This document shows positions 25,491-34,657 of a stretch of DNA of 64,000 nt, in pieces (position 1 is the first letter of the stretch; each line of letters opens with the position of its first letter). A program made the position numbers and the translations under genes. The stretch is from Vibrio maritimus (GTDB lineage Bacteria > Pseudomonadota > Gammaproteobacteria > Enterobacterales > Vibrionaceae), in assembly GCF_021441885.1 (NCBI RefSeq), contig NZ_CP090439.1, positions 1,736,001-1,800,000 of the forward strand, given 5' to 3'. Below the pieces are notes generated by a model. It searched no databases. It was not told where the DNA came from and saw nothing but the letters and a program-made list of their open reading frames with translations.

Positions 25491-28235
25491 ATGAAAAAAC
25501 TACAAGCTTGGTTTGCATCTTGGGCTTTGTTATTACTCATAGGGTGCTCTTTAGAAAATGATACACCAATCAAACCTGACCCAGGTTGGAAGATAGACAA
25601 GCTTGATAATGGCTTAACCGTCAGCCGTTACTATAAATCGGGTCAACCTATTACTCTGCGACTTGTCGTTCATGCCGGGAGTCTTCAAGAGACGACGCAA
25701 CAGACTGGCTATGCACACTTTTTGGAACATTTGTTTTTTCGTGTAGAAGATGTACCTCAGCAGAAGGCAGCGAAAGATGCTCTTTTTCAAGCAGGGGTGA
25801 GCTTTGGCCCAGATCTTAATGCTTTTACATTCAACGAGTACACGAGTTATGAGCTGGCTATAGACAATGTAGATATGCTAAATGACGCGCTTACATGGTT
25901 AGCGTACGTTGCAGATGCTATGCACATTACTCAAGCGATGATAGAGCAGGAAAAAGGAGTAGTGCTGGGTGAAATGCGATTGAGACGTCCGGACCCGTTA
26001 CCATACGGTCAAAAGATTTATGATCATCTGTTGATCGGTACACCTCTTGGTTCACACGATATTATTGGTAATCGAGAGTCGATAGAGAACGTTGATATTA
26101 CTGAGCTGAAGGCTTTCTATAAAAAATGGTATCAACCCCAAAACATGGAATTAATGATTGCTGGCGATTGGGAGCAAAGTGAGTTGCTCGCTATCGTAAA
26201 TAGCTACTTTGCTGATATTCAAAAAGGGGAGCAGCCGAGACGCGTTCTCATAGACCCCGTGAAGTTCAACGATACCCCATTGGTTTCTGAAGCATTGCCT
26301 TTTGAATATGCCGCTTTAGATCTTGCCTATCCAATGCCAAACCCATTGTTAAATACTGTTTCAGACCAATACGTTCAACTAAGTTCAAAGTTTGTCGGTG
26401 ACATAATATCGAATCGGATTTCAGACTTATATCACTCAAAGGATATCCTTGTACAAGGTTTAAATGCTGGAGTTGTAGACATACACTCGAACTCCCTGTT
26501 TGCAATTGGTGCGAGTTTTGAAGAAACCGAGAGGGCCAAGATCCAACAAGCATTAACCGAACAACTCGCCTCTTTGCAGCAACATGGTATTAGCCAAGAT
26601 GAGTTAGATACAGTAAAAAGCAGTTGGACTACGTTCAACGATGAGCTAAAGACCATTATTGATAGTTGGACATCTAAGCAAATAATCGATTACAAATTCG
26701 ATATGTTGTTAGCGCAGAGTGTTCCCCAAGACCCTATTCAGTACATAGAAGTGCATCGCCAGTTAGCGACGGAAATTACTCTGGAACAGGTTAATCAAGC
26801 AATTAAAAAGTTGCTCATCAAAGAGCCTATTATTGGTACTAATGTAAAAAATGGGTCGTTTTCTTTAAATGATATTTATTCGGGATTAGAGCAAAAAACG
26901 GACAAGCCACTCGAATTGACAGTAACCAAAGCCCTTGCAGTCCCTAGCTCGAAAGGAAAGGTCTCGTCGATGGAGACCCTGGAAAATGGCTTAGTAAAAT
27001 GGAAGCTAGCGAATGGCATTGAGGTGCTTTACCTTAACCACAAGGACAGCGGCGATCGTTTTTACGGATGGTTTGGTTCACTGGGTGGTTCATCTGCACT
27101 TACCAGAGAGAACATCGCAGCAGGTCAACTGCTACCCTTGATTACGCTCTACAGCGATATTGGACCGCTAACCGCGAAGCAAATTGAACGCGCATTCAGT
27201 AAAACAAATAGTTACGTAGAACCGTTTATACGTGACGTTAAGCAGGGTATGTCCTTTGGAAGTAACGAAAAGGGCATTGCTGATGTGTTTTCTGTTGTTC
27301 ACCATGCGATGTCACTTAACGATGTCGATGACGTTGCGGTTAGTAAAGCGAAAAGCATGGTTATTAATGAACTCAAGCGTTTGAAACAGGATTCGAATGT
27401 TCAAAGTGTTAACGATGCACTAAAACTAACCTTTGATAAAGGCAGTCATTTACTCTCAAGAACAGAGCCAGAAATTGCTCTAGTGACAAAAGAGAAAGTT
27501 ATGGAAGCCTATGACGAGCTTATTAACGTAAATCGTGGGTACAAAATGATGTTGGTGGGTGGTAAAAGTGCTTCTGAAGTGCAGCCGCTGTTAGAGCAGT
27601 ACATTGCCAATATTCAGTTTAGGGAAGAATCAAAGTACTTATGGCCCACGGTTGAAATACGTGACGGTTTTGCTGATGGCATAACCAATATCGAAAGCCA
27701 CGATTCACAGGACGGTCAATCGCAAGTCTATCTGATCGCTGTATCTGAGAGAAATGAACCCAGAACCTCAAAAGACGTGTTTGCCGAAGATTTGTTTCAA
27801 AGGCTTTTGAACGAGCGTATTTTCCAGACGATACGTTCAGATAACTCCCTTGATTACAATCCGCACGCTTATGGTTTTGCCGATGAAGGCAATGGGATTG
27901 CTGCCTGGTCGTTCTTTGCCAATGTTGATCCTAAGGATGAGGCGCGAGCCGCCAAATTGTTTGAAACTGTAGCTAACGACATCTTGAATGGGTTTGAAAA
28001 GACAGAAAGGGATCAGGTTGTTGCTCAGCTAAAAAGTGACCTTGCCCCTTGGCTTGATGATCCTGAAGGAGCGAGCTTTATGTTATTTCGATATTGGTTA
28101 ATGGGTTACGGTATCGATGCGCTTTATAACTATGAGTCTGTGGCTGATAGTATTACTTTAAGTGATCTAGATCGTATGTCTCAACAGGCGCTTGGTCAAA
28201 ACGCGAGCAAATTTTCTATAAGAATCAATCCTTAA
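25491..28235 (+). CDS. M16 (insulinase-family) zinc peptidase lipoprotein
   Basis: 914 residues in two M16 halves. The N-terminal lipobox L-I-G-C at Cys19 predicts a lipid-anchored envelope protein. The zinc site is the inverted H76-F-L-E-H80 motif, with Glu154 in E-K-G-V-V-L-G-E as the third ligand at the spacing expected for the family. The second half has no HxxEH and is presumably the inactive partner that closes the cavity. Relatives degrade peptides in the periplasm; the target here is unknown. It stands alone. The start ATG follows AAGG at good spacing. Confidence 0.9.
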   Translation: MKKLQAWFASWALLLLIGCSLENDTPIKPDPGWKIDKLDNGLTVSRYYKSGQPITLRLVVHAGSLQETTQQTGYAHFLEHLFFRVEDVPQQKAAKDALFQAGVSFGPDLNAFTFNEYTSYELAIDNVDMLNDALTWLAYVADAMHITQAMIEQEKGVVLGEMRLRRPDPLPYGQKIYDHLLIGTPLGSHDIIGNRESIENVDITELKAFYKKWYQPQNMELMIAGDWEQSELLAIVNSYFADIQKGEQPRRVLIDPVKFNDTPLVSEALPFEYAALDLAYPMPNPLLNTVSDQYVQLSSKFVGDIISNRISDLYHSKDILVQGLNAGVVDIHSNSLFAIGASFEETERAKIQQALTEQLASLQQHGISQDELDTVKSSWTTFNDELKTIIDSWTSKQIIDYKFDMLLAQSVPQDPIQYIEVHRQLATEITLEQVNQAIKKLLIKEPIIGTNVKNGSFSLNDIYSGLEQKTDKPLELTVTKALAVPSSKGKVSSMETLENGLVKWKLANGIEVLYLNHKDSGDRFYGWFGSLGGSSALTRENIAAGQLLPLITLYSDIGPLTAKQIERAFSKTNSYVEPFIRDVKQGMSFGSNEKGIADVFSVVHHAMSLNDVDDVAVSKAKSMVINELKRLKQDSNVQSVNDALKLTFDKGSHLLSRTEPEIALVTKEKVMEAYDELINVNRGYKMMLVGGKSASEVQPLLEQYIANIQFREESKYLWPTVEIRDGFADGITNIESHDSQDGQSQVYLIAVSERNEPRTSKDVFAEDLFQRLLNERIFQTIRSDNSLDYNPHAYGFADEGNGIAAWSFFANVDPKDEARAAKLFETVANDILNGFEKTERDQVVAQLKSDLAPWLDDPEGASFMLFRYWLMGYGIDALYNYESVADSITLSDLDRMSQQALGQNASKFSIRINP

Positions 28236-28250
28236 TCGGCACTTAATGTG

Positions 28251-28268
28251 TGTATAAAAATATTTACA
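28251..28268. promoter_or_regulatory. Candidate TyrR box upstream of aroG
   Basis: TGTATA-N6-TTTACA differs by one base from the TyrR consensus TGTAAA-N6-TTTACA. It lies about 45 bases before a TATAAT (28311-28316). In E. coli aroG is repressed by TyrR with phenylalanine, so location and sequence agree. Confidence 0.65.
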
Positions 28269-28359
28269 TGGCGTTTATTGGAAAAAACAGTGAAGAAATT
28301 TGCCTTTTTTTATAATTAGTGATTGCACTTCTTGTTCTAAGCAGATAAGTTACGGGAAA

Positions 28360-28402
28360 GAGCACGATACGAGTCACAAAACGGATTGTGCAGATCGTGC
28401 TC
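28360..28402 (+). promoter_or_regulatory. Two-tier hairpin in the aroG leader
   Basis: Nine-base outer stem GAGCACGAT / ATCGTGCTC enclosing an inner CACAA / TTGTG stem with the loop AACGGA. It ends 37 bases before the aroG ATG and after the probable -10. No U-tract follows, so it is not a simple terminator. It may control translation or stability, or be a protein-binding site. Confidence 0.5.
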
Positions 28403-28439
28403 AAGTGATTTAGATACAAAGAATAGGAAGAAGTAAGCA

Positions 28440-29492
28440 ATGTTCCAAACTGATGACGTAAGAATTAATAAAGTAAAAGAACTTTTACCACCGGTTGCTG
28501 TGTTAGAGAAGTTTCCAGCAACTGAAGTTGCTTCTTCTACCACGTTTAATGCACGTAAAGCGATCCACAACATCCTTCAAGGCGATGATGACAGACTGCT
28601 TGTTATTGTTGGTCCATGCTCAATTCATGACCCAGAAGCTGCGGTTGAATACGGTAAGCGCCTAAAAGTTTTACGCGATGAACTTGGCGATCGTCTAGAA
28701 ATCGTAATGCGAGTCTACTTCGAAAAGCCACGTACTACCGTGGGTTGGAAAGGTCTTATTAACGACCCGTACCTAAACGACACCTTTAAGATCAACGATG
28801 GTCTACGTATGGGGCGTAAGCTATTACTTGACCTAACTGATATGGGCATGCCAACAGCGAGTGAATTCCTTGATATGATCACACCGCAATATGTTGCTGA
28901 CCTTATTAGTTGGGGCGCGATTGGCGCACGTACTACAGAATCTCAGGTTCACCGTGAGTTGTCTTCTGGTATTTCATGTCCAGTTGGTTTCAAAAACGGC
29001 ACAGACGGTAACATTAAGATTGCATCTGATGCAATCCGCTCGGCGAGTGCTTCTCACCATTTCCTATCGGTAACTAAGTACGGCCATTCAGCAATCGTTG
29101 AAACTGCTGGTAACCCAGACTGCCATATCATTTTGCGTGGTGGTAAAGAGCCAAACTACAGTGCTGAGCATGTAAAAGGCATTAAAGACGAACTAACGGC
29201 TAACGGTCTTCCAGCAAAAGTGATGATCGATTTTAGCCACGCAAACAGTTCTAAGCAGTTCCAGCGTCAGAAAGTTGTAGCGACAGATGTAGCTGGTCAA
29301 ATGGCTGGCGGTGAAGACGCAATTTTTGGTGTGATGATTGAATCACACCTAGTAGAAGGTCGCCAGGATCTAGTTGACGGTGTTGCACCTACTTATGGTC
29401 AGTCTATTACTGACGCATGTATTGGTTGGGAAGACACAGAACAAGTACTTCGTGAACTCGCTGATGCGGTAGAAGCTCGCCGTAAAGCCTAA
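28440..29492 (+). CDS. aroG: DAHP synthase AroG (class I)
   Basis: First enzyme of the shikimate pathway: phosphoenolpyruvate plus erythrose 4-phosphate to 3-deoxy-D-arabino-heptulosonate 7-phosphate. 350 residues, the length of E. coli AroG, and alignable with it throughout from memory: ELLPPVAVLEKFPAT, VGPCSIHDP, FEKPRTTVGWKGLINDP, GARTTESQVHREL, KYGHSAIV, DFSHANSSKQF and SITDACIGWEDTE are all present. The sequence is closer to the Phe-sensitive type than to AroF or AroH, though the feedback residue cannot be judged by eye. A TyrR-like site and a leader hairpin precede it. Its terminator follows at once. Confidence 0.96.
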   Translation: MFQTDDVRINKVKELLPPVAVLEKFPATEVASSTTFNARKAIHNILQGDDDRLLVIVGPCSIHDPEAAVEYGKRLKVLRDELGDRLEIVMRVYFEKPRTTVGWKGLINDPYLNDTFKINDGLRMGRKLLLDLTDMGMPTASEFLDMITPQYVADLISWGAIGARTTESQVHRELSSGISCPVGFKNGTDGNIKIASDAIRSASASHHFLSVTKYGHSAIVETAGNPDCHIILRGGKEPNYSAEHVKGIKDELTANGLPAKVMIDFSHANSSKQFQRQKVVATDVAGQMAGGEDAIFGVMIESHLVEGRQDLVDGVAPTYGQSITDACIGWEDTEQVLRELADAVEARRKA

Positions 29493-29508
29493 TTTATTAA
29501 TCTAATTC

Positions 29509-29537
29509 AAAGCCTTTGCTTCGGTGAAGGCTTTTTT
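29509..29537 (+). terminator. aroG terminator
   Basis: AAAGCCTT and AAGGCTTT arms around a TTCG-containing loop, then a run of T, 17 bases after the aroG stop. Confidence 0.85.
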
Positions 29538-29601
29538 ATTTGATCTTAACCGTACGTCATGTTTTAATTTTGAGAATTGTATATGGTTAAGAAGAGACAA
29601 A

Positions 29602-30003
29602 ATGAAACGTAATTTATCCTTGATACTAGCAGCTGTAATCGCTGCATCATTATCAACACCATCACTGGCGGCGGGTTTGAGTAATGAACAAGTTTGTACT
29701 GCAGGTCTAGCACTGGCTCTCGACAAGCAACCACGCGGTATTAAAACAAAATCAGCATCGGGTAAGCGTGTGCTATTGTCTGTGAAGGATTGGCAAAGTG
29801 ATTGGGACTATCGCTGCGATGTGAGCAGAGGCAATAAAACTATTAAAATTGAAGCGAGAGATACTCGCCGAAATGATAGCTATCTAAATCAAACAATACG
29901 TTACAAGGTCACTGATAACGCTCGTAGTATTGAAGTCATCATGAAAAAACGCAAAGCAGGTGTGAAGAGTGAGACTTACAAAGCGTATCAGCTAAAAAGT
30001 TAG
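29602..30003 (+). CDS. Small exported protein of unknown function
   Basis: 133 residues from ATG 29602, preceded by AAGAGA; the frame stays open back to 29524 but that part lies in the aroG terminator. The signal peptide (MKRNLSLILAAVIAASL...SLA) would be cleaved after about residue 24. The mature part is very basic (many Lys/Arg), has two cysteines that could pair, and shows an alternating strand pattern (KTIKIEARDTRRN, QTIRYKVTDN). I do not recognise a family. It is a single-gene unit. Confidence 0.75.
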   Translation: MKRNLSLILAAVIAASLSTPSLAAGLSNEQVCTAGLALALDKQPRGIKTKSASGKRVLLSVKDWQSDWDYRCDVSRGNKTIKIEARDTRRNDSYLNQTIRYKVTDNARSIEVIMKKRKAGVKSETYKAYQLKS

Positions 30004-30136
30004 CCAAATCAAACAATACCGATCAAGAGGGCGTGTATATCTCGGTTCCATGTTCTGTCATTGCCATAGTGATCAAAATCTCGTACTAATGCTAAACTAA
30101 CGTTAGTCAGCGTGATTGAGCAACAGGGAGCTTGGC

Positions 30137-30751
30137 TTGACGGAATTCCAGTCTAATCAAATCAATGTAAAACGGCATGCTGAGAACCCATTGCTGTGGT
30201 CAGTACTCAATGTCGTAGAGCGGCAAACCGAAAGTATCAAGGTACACAGTTTGTTTGCCGTCCTTGCAGAACAACAACTGATTCCCGTACTCGACGAGAG
30301 TGCAGAAAAAGATCTATTCAAGCGTAACTTTCTGATTATGAACGCGCTATATCAGCTTCAAGCCTTACTCGTTCCAGAAAAATGGCTGCAAGTGGAAGCG
30401 ATGGATATACGAATCATGCCATATAACGCCGCTCAGCACGCAATCGCTGATAATGACCCTCTTAGAGACTACTACTTGGATTGGTCTCACTATGAAGCCG
30501 ACAATCACGAAATTAAGCGACTACTTGAACAGTTTTGGACTCGCTATAAAGAGTATGTGGGCGTTACAGATGTGACAATGTCACATAAGCAAGCGCTGAG
30601 CTGTTTCGGGTTAGATAAAAACGCGTCGTCGAGAGAGATTCGCCATGCATGGAGGCGCTGCGCATTGAAGTGGCATCCGGACAGACCCGGCGGAGATAGT
30701 GAAAAATTCAGAAAATACTGTGAGGCGTGGTCAATCCTTAAGGAGTCATGA
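30137..30751 (+). CDS. DnaJ-related protein with C-terminal J domain
   Basis: 204 residues from TTG 30137, which has GGGAG six bases upstream; another TTG lies seven codons earlier. The N-terminal 130 residues match the DnaJ-related N-terminal domain (NPLLWSVLNVVERQ, FKRNFLIMNALYQLQALL). The J domain is at the C-terminal end, with the essential H-P-D tripeptide in W-H-P-D-R-P-G-G. It would stimulate a DnaK-type chaperone, with a client that is unknown. A J domain at the C-terminus, without Gly/Phe or zinc-finger regions, marks it as a specialised co-chaperone. Confidence 0.85.
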   Translation: MTEFQSNQINVKRHAENPLLWSVLNVVERQTESIKVHSLFAVLAEQQLIPVLDESAEKDLFKRNFLIMNALYQLQALLVPEKWLQVEAMDIRIMPYNAAQHAIADNDPLRDYYLDWSHYEADNHEIKRLLEQFWTRYKEYVGVTDVTMSHKQALSCFGLDKNASSREIRHAWRRCALKWHPDRPGGDSEKFRKYCEAWSILKES

Positions 30752-30781
30752 CCACGCGGCTCCAGTTAGTATCAAGTATTA

Positions 30782-32437
30782 TTATCTTGGTTGACGCATT
30801 TTTGCTGCTCGAAGGCGATTCAAACTCGCTAAAACATCGACGACGCGTGGCTTTGCCAGATCGCCAGAATTTGGCATGTTGCCACTCCAATTGCCCTCTA
30901 AGATTGATTCAATCGCTTTTGGTGGATGCATTGACCAACCAGGTTGTTGTGCTAGTTGGAATAGTGTCCAACCAATAGCGTTCAGTTCTGAGTTAGACTC
31001 AAGTTGCTCTAGTGCTTCTATATCAATGGTTTCTTTACCAAATCTTAAGCTTTTAGCCCCTTTGCCCGATACGCGGAACTTCCCATCGACAAGAAGTTGT
31101 TGAAGGTGAGCGCAATCAACATGCCTCGGTGGGATGAGCTCTAGTGGCTTTTCACATTCGTTTTGACGCTCCGTTGGGTGCAGTTTGATGACTTCACGAG
31201 CTTTGTCGGTTACGTCAACAGCTTGGTAGTCTTGCATTTGAATCACGGTATCAGCAACGTCTAAGTAGTCACCCGATCCCCCCATAACAATAATGGTTGA
31301 GATATTGAGTTCGTCTCTCAACTGACCGACACGATCTACGAATGGAGTAATTGGCTCGTCACCTTTTGAAACGAGCGCTTGCATGCGTTCGTCACGAATC
31401 ATGAAGTTGGTTGCCGATGTGTCTTCGTCAATCATTATCGCAGAAGCCCCCGACTCAATAGACTCTTGAAGCCAGGCTGCTTGCGACGTTGAGCCAGAAG
31501 CGTCTTGAGTACTAAAATCTGTTGTCTGCTTACCGAATGGTAAATGATTGATGTAGTTGCTCAAGTTGAGATTATGAATAGAGCGACCGTCTTCAGCTTT
31601 GATCTTACAAGCGTCATTGAGAGTAACCACGCCTTCACGGCCATCTCCTGGTATATGATCGTAAATCGAACGTTCAAGAGCGTTCAAAAGCGTCGATTTA
31701 CCATGGAAACCACCACCAACGATGAGAGTGACGCCAGCGGGTATCCCCATGCCTTTGATAAAACCTTGGTTAGGGCGGTGAAGTGTTACTTCCATCGAAC
31801 TTGGTGATGTAAACGGGATAGCATCTTTCATTGGATAGTCACAATTACCGGCCAAACGAGGCAGTACACTACCATTAGCAACAAAAGCGACGAGATTGTT
31901 TGCTTCCAACTGCTCACGAAGTGCGACTTGATCTTCAACGACTTCACAGTGATGTTTTAAGTCCGCAATATCGAGCTCTCGTTCAAGCGTCGCTTTACGG
32001 ATGTACTTAGGAAGATGGAAAGTAAGAATGTTGGATGCCTTCTTCGCGAGAATTAAGCGACCTTCTGCAGGTAAGTTCACTCTGAAGCGAAGCTCAATAC
32101 CTTCTTCGGTGAAAACGACGGACGTTGAATCTAGAACTGTCTGACCCGTGATAGAGACAGAAACAGAGTTTTCCTGTTTAGCAAAAGCAGCAAACTGACG
32201 CGCGATATAGTCACGTGCAGCAATTTTATAGGCAGGAGACTGTTCTTTTAACCATTCCAATCCTGTTGGCGCCCATTTGCGAAAAGCGCGGACTCGTGAC
32301 GCTGCAGCGTAAGGATCCGATTGAACATGATCGATGTGAAACTCAAAATCGGTGAAATCGTAGCTTCCTTTAATTTGTTGGTAAGCACGATAGTTTTGCT
32401 TTTCGATTTTTTTAAGTTTGGCGATTAATAGATCCAT
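30782..32437 (-). CDS. Predicted ATPase of the ABC class (stand-alone)
   Basis: About 551 residues from ATG 32437; a TTG seven codons upstream is the other option. It belongs to the predicted 'ATPase of the ABC class' family (COG3044 type): Walker A is G-G-G-F-H-G-K-S-T, and Walker B is S-A-I-M-I-D-E-D-T-S-A-T-N-F-M. A YRAYQQIKG segment near the N-terminus is also characteristic. It has no membrane helices, and no transporter partner is nearby. The biological role is not established; relation to nucleic acid or RNA-repair ABC proteins is only inferred. It is convergent with the DnaJ-related gene, 30 bases apart. Confidence 0.85.
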   Translation of the reverse strand: MDLLIAKLKKIEKQNYRAYQQIKGSYDFTDFEFHIDHVQSDPYAAASRVRAFRKWAPTGLEWLKEQSPAYKIAARDYIARQFAAFAKQENSVSVSITGQTVLDSTSVVFTEEGIELRFRVNLPAEGRLILAKKASNILTFHLPKYIRKATLERELDIADLKHHCEVVEDQVALREQLEANNLVAFVANGSVLPRLAGNCDYPMKDAIPFTSPSSMEVTLHRPNQGFIKGMGIPAGVTLIVGGGFHGKSTLLNALERSIYDHIPGDGREGVVTLNDACKIKAEDGRSIHNLNLSNYINHLPFGKQTTDFSTQDASGSTSQAAWLQESIESGASAIMIDEDTSATNFMIRDERMQALVSKGDEPITPFVDRVGQLRDELNISTIIVMGGSGDYLDVADTVIQMQDYQAVDVTDKAREVIKLHPTERQNECEKPLELIPPRHVDCAHLQQLLVDGKFRVSGKGAKSLRFGKETIDIEALEQLESNSELNAIGWTLFQLAQQPGWSMHPPKAIESILEGNWSGNMPNSGDLAKPRVVDVLASLNRLRAAKMRQPR

Positions 32438-32565
32438 ATCGAATGTCTCGGATTTCAAAAGGTTGGTGCGCGATTATAGGAGGCGAACCTCCTGCGGTAA
32501 AGGGTTTGGTTCAATAATAGCAAAAGCAAAGGCTGTTAGCGGTTCATGGAAGAACGCCGCGACGT

Positions 32566-34437
32566 TCAACGAATGATAAACTGAGTTGGAGATGGATACT
32601 GTTTTTGTATTTGAATCTCAAAAATGTCTCTAGGCATAGGTTTAGCGTAATAAAAGCCTTGTCCAATATCACACTGCTCATTCAAGACGAATTGATGCTG
32701 TTCTTGTGTCTCGACTCCTTCAATAACAACTTGTTTCTCCAACTTTTTAGCAATAGTAATGATCGAACGAAGGATAGATTTGTCCTGGGCATTATCAAGG
32801 ATATTCGCTAAGAACTCTTTATCGATCTTCAGAGCGTGGAAAGGAAGATTCTTTAGATAATTAAAAGAGGCATAGCCAGTACCAAAATCATCGAGCGCAA
32901 ACTTCACACCTTGCCGAGTTAAAATTTCCATGTTGTTCTTAGCTACATCAAAGTTAGATACGAGGCAGCTCTCTGTCAGCTCAAGTTCAAGATTGTGAGG
33001 CGGAAGCTCATATTGCTCTAAGAGAGCCGTTACTTTGTCTGCGAAAAGAGGGGAGCATATTTGTTTGGCTGAGATATTAATCGATAGGCAAAAATCGGAA
33101 GCGAACTCTATCCATTCAGAAGCTCGATCAATTGCATTGCGCAGCACAAAGTAGCCTAATTCTATGATCAAACCGTTTTGTTCCGCCATGTGGATCAGAG
33201 CTTCATTAGATACGTCACCCAAAACTGGATGCTTCCAACGTAGTAACACTTCTGCCCCTATCCACTTTTGCGATTCAAGCTCAACCTTAGGTTGGAAATA
33301 GAGAATGAGATCGTCGTTTCTAACGGCTTGAATTAAATAGTGTTCGAGTTGATTGAATGCTTTTTGGTCTTGTTGATCAGCATGGGTAAAAAAGGACACA
33401 AGCTCTCCTGACTCTTTACAGGCTAAAGCAGCGTGAAACGCATTGTTAATTAATTGGTTGGCATCTTGTGTATGGTAAGAGTTGGCAACACCCATGTAGG
33501 TATGTAAATGGACCTCTTGTCCATGAAACTGAAAACCTTGTTTCGCAATGCTTGCTATCTGTTTACATAGTGTTGGCAAGAACTGTTCGTCTACAGCGGG
33601 GACAACGGTCGCTAAAGCGAGTTCAGTTGTAGAGATCCTGGCGAAGTAGTGTATCTGAGATGTTATCTCAGTGACTTTTTGTTCAAACTCCGCGAGTAGT
33701 TGGTCGAGTCCCTCACATCCAATACGCGCCTGTACACGTTCACCATTCGTAAACTGTACCAAGATAACACTGAGATAGGCTTTACCTTCGATTACTATCG
33801 TGTTGTTGAACGAGGCGTTTAGTGCATTTTCCAACCCAGTTCGGTTTAACATGTCCGTAGAATAATCGTGGCTTCGTTGGTGCAGCATTCTTTTTTCTAG
33901 CTGCCAGTTGTCTTTTCTCAAAGCTTCGAGTTCGTCTTGTGCCTGTTTCAGTAAACGTTCCTTCTCGCGCAGTTTAGTTTGATAAGCTCGTTTGATCTCT
34001 CTACTTTTGAATGACGCTTCTTTGCGCGATACCCATCTGGACAAACGAAATTGCAGTCCATTTAAAAAAGACACGCTTACCAGTGGCTTACGATGGATCG
34101 CAAACACGACGCCGATGGGGTCTTTTCCAAGAGAGTAAATGTATAGGTGAGTGATTTGTTCGTCGGGCTTGACCGAAAGGAGCGAATGTAGTGACTCAAA
34201 GACTGTGTTGTCAGAAGATCGGTCAGACTCATCAAGAAGTCTTCGTCTATTCTCGTTAACATCGAAATCGTCTAAGTGGGACGAGTATACTAGGTCTATC
34301 ATGCCACGATGTAATGCGCACCAACCCCAACAAATGTAGTTTGGGTCAGGTGAGCGGTTAACGTCGGAAAAATCAATGATACGCAGCTTTTCCGCACCAT
34401 TCATCGTTTGCAAGATGGAAGGCTTGGTTCTCGTCAT
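32566..34437 (-). CDS. Cyclic-di-GMP phosphodiesterase with degenerate GGDEF and intact EAL
   Basis: About 623 residues. The N-terminal 130 residues are an unassigned cytoplasmic domain (a possible sensor). A coiled coil follows (about 140-185, KLREKERLLKQAQDELEALR). The GGDEF region lacks its signature (ARISTTELAL in its place), so it should not make c-di-GMP. The EAL domain has all the catalytic positions: E-V-L replacing E-A-L, SINISA (Asn), ELTES (Glu), DDFGTG, the K-I-D-K lysine, GVET and GQGF. It should therefore hydrolyse c-di-GMP, with the GGDEF perhaps binding GTP. No membrane helices are visible. ATG 34437 follows AGGATGTGG. Confidence 0.9.
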   Translation of the reverse strand: MTRTKPSILQTMNGAEKLRIIDFSDVNRSPDPNYICWGWCALHRGMIDLVYSSHLDDFDVNENRRRLLDESDRSSDNTVFESLHSLLSVKPDEQITHLYIYSLGKDPIGVVFAIHRKPLVSVSFLNGLQFRLSRWVSRKEASFKSREIKRAYQTKLREKERLLKQAQDELEALRKDNWQLEKRMLHQRSHDYSTDMLNRTGLENALNASFNNTIVIEGKAYLSVILVQFTNGERVQARIGCEGLDQLLAEFEQKVTEITSQIHYFARISTTELALATVVPAVDEQFLPTLCKQIASIAKQGFQFHGQEVHLHTYMGVANSYHTQDANQLINNAFHAALACKESGELVSFFTHADQQDQKAFNQLEHYLIQAVRNDDLILYFQPKVELESQKWIGAEVLLRWKHPVLGDVSNEALIHMAEQNGLIIELGYFVLRNAIDRASEWIEFASDFCLSINISAKQICSPLFADKVTALLEQYELPPHNLELELTESCLVSNFDVAKNNMEILTRQGVKFALDDFGTGYASFNYLKNLPFHALKIDKEFLANILDNAQDKSILRSIITIAKKLEKQVVIEGVETQEQHQFVLNEQCDIGQGFYYAKPMPRDIFEIQIQKQYPSPTQFIIR

Positions 34438-34619
34438 GTTCAATTACCACATCCTGTGGTTGAGTTTCGCTAAATCGTTGCGAAACGAAATGTCATTAAA
34501 TGAGTATAATGAGCGCTGAAATTTAGAGAGTGCTAATTTTTAGCAAACGCCAAAAACTGGCGCAATATTGACGTGTTTCTCAAGTTTGAGATGTTGTTTG
34601 GAGCGATTGAGTCGTGACG

Positions 34620-34646
34620 GAGGCAAAGGGAAACGTCCTTTGCCTC
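34620..34646 (-). terminator. Hairpin after fabV
   Basis: GAGGCAAAGG / CCTTTGCCTC arms around a 7-base loop, 12 bases past the fabV stop on the - strand. No U-tract follows, so efficiency is uncertain. Confidence 0.55.
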
Positions 34647-34657
34647 ATGTATAAATA

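Noticed and set aside
30748..30978. Open frame on the + strand after the DnaJ-related gene
   Set aside because: It lies antisense to the 3' end of the ABC-class ATPase, and the translated sequence has no recognisable character.
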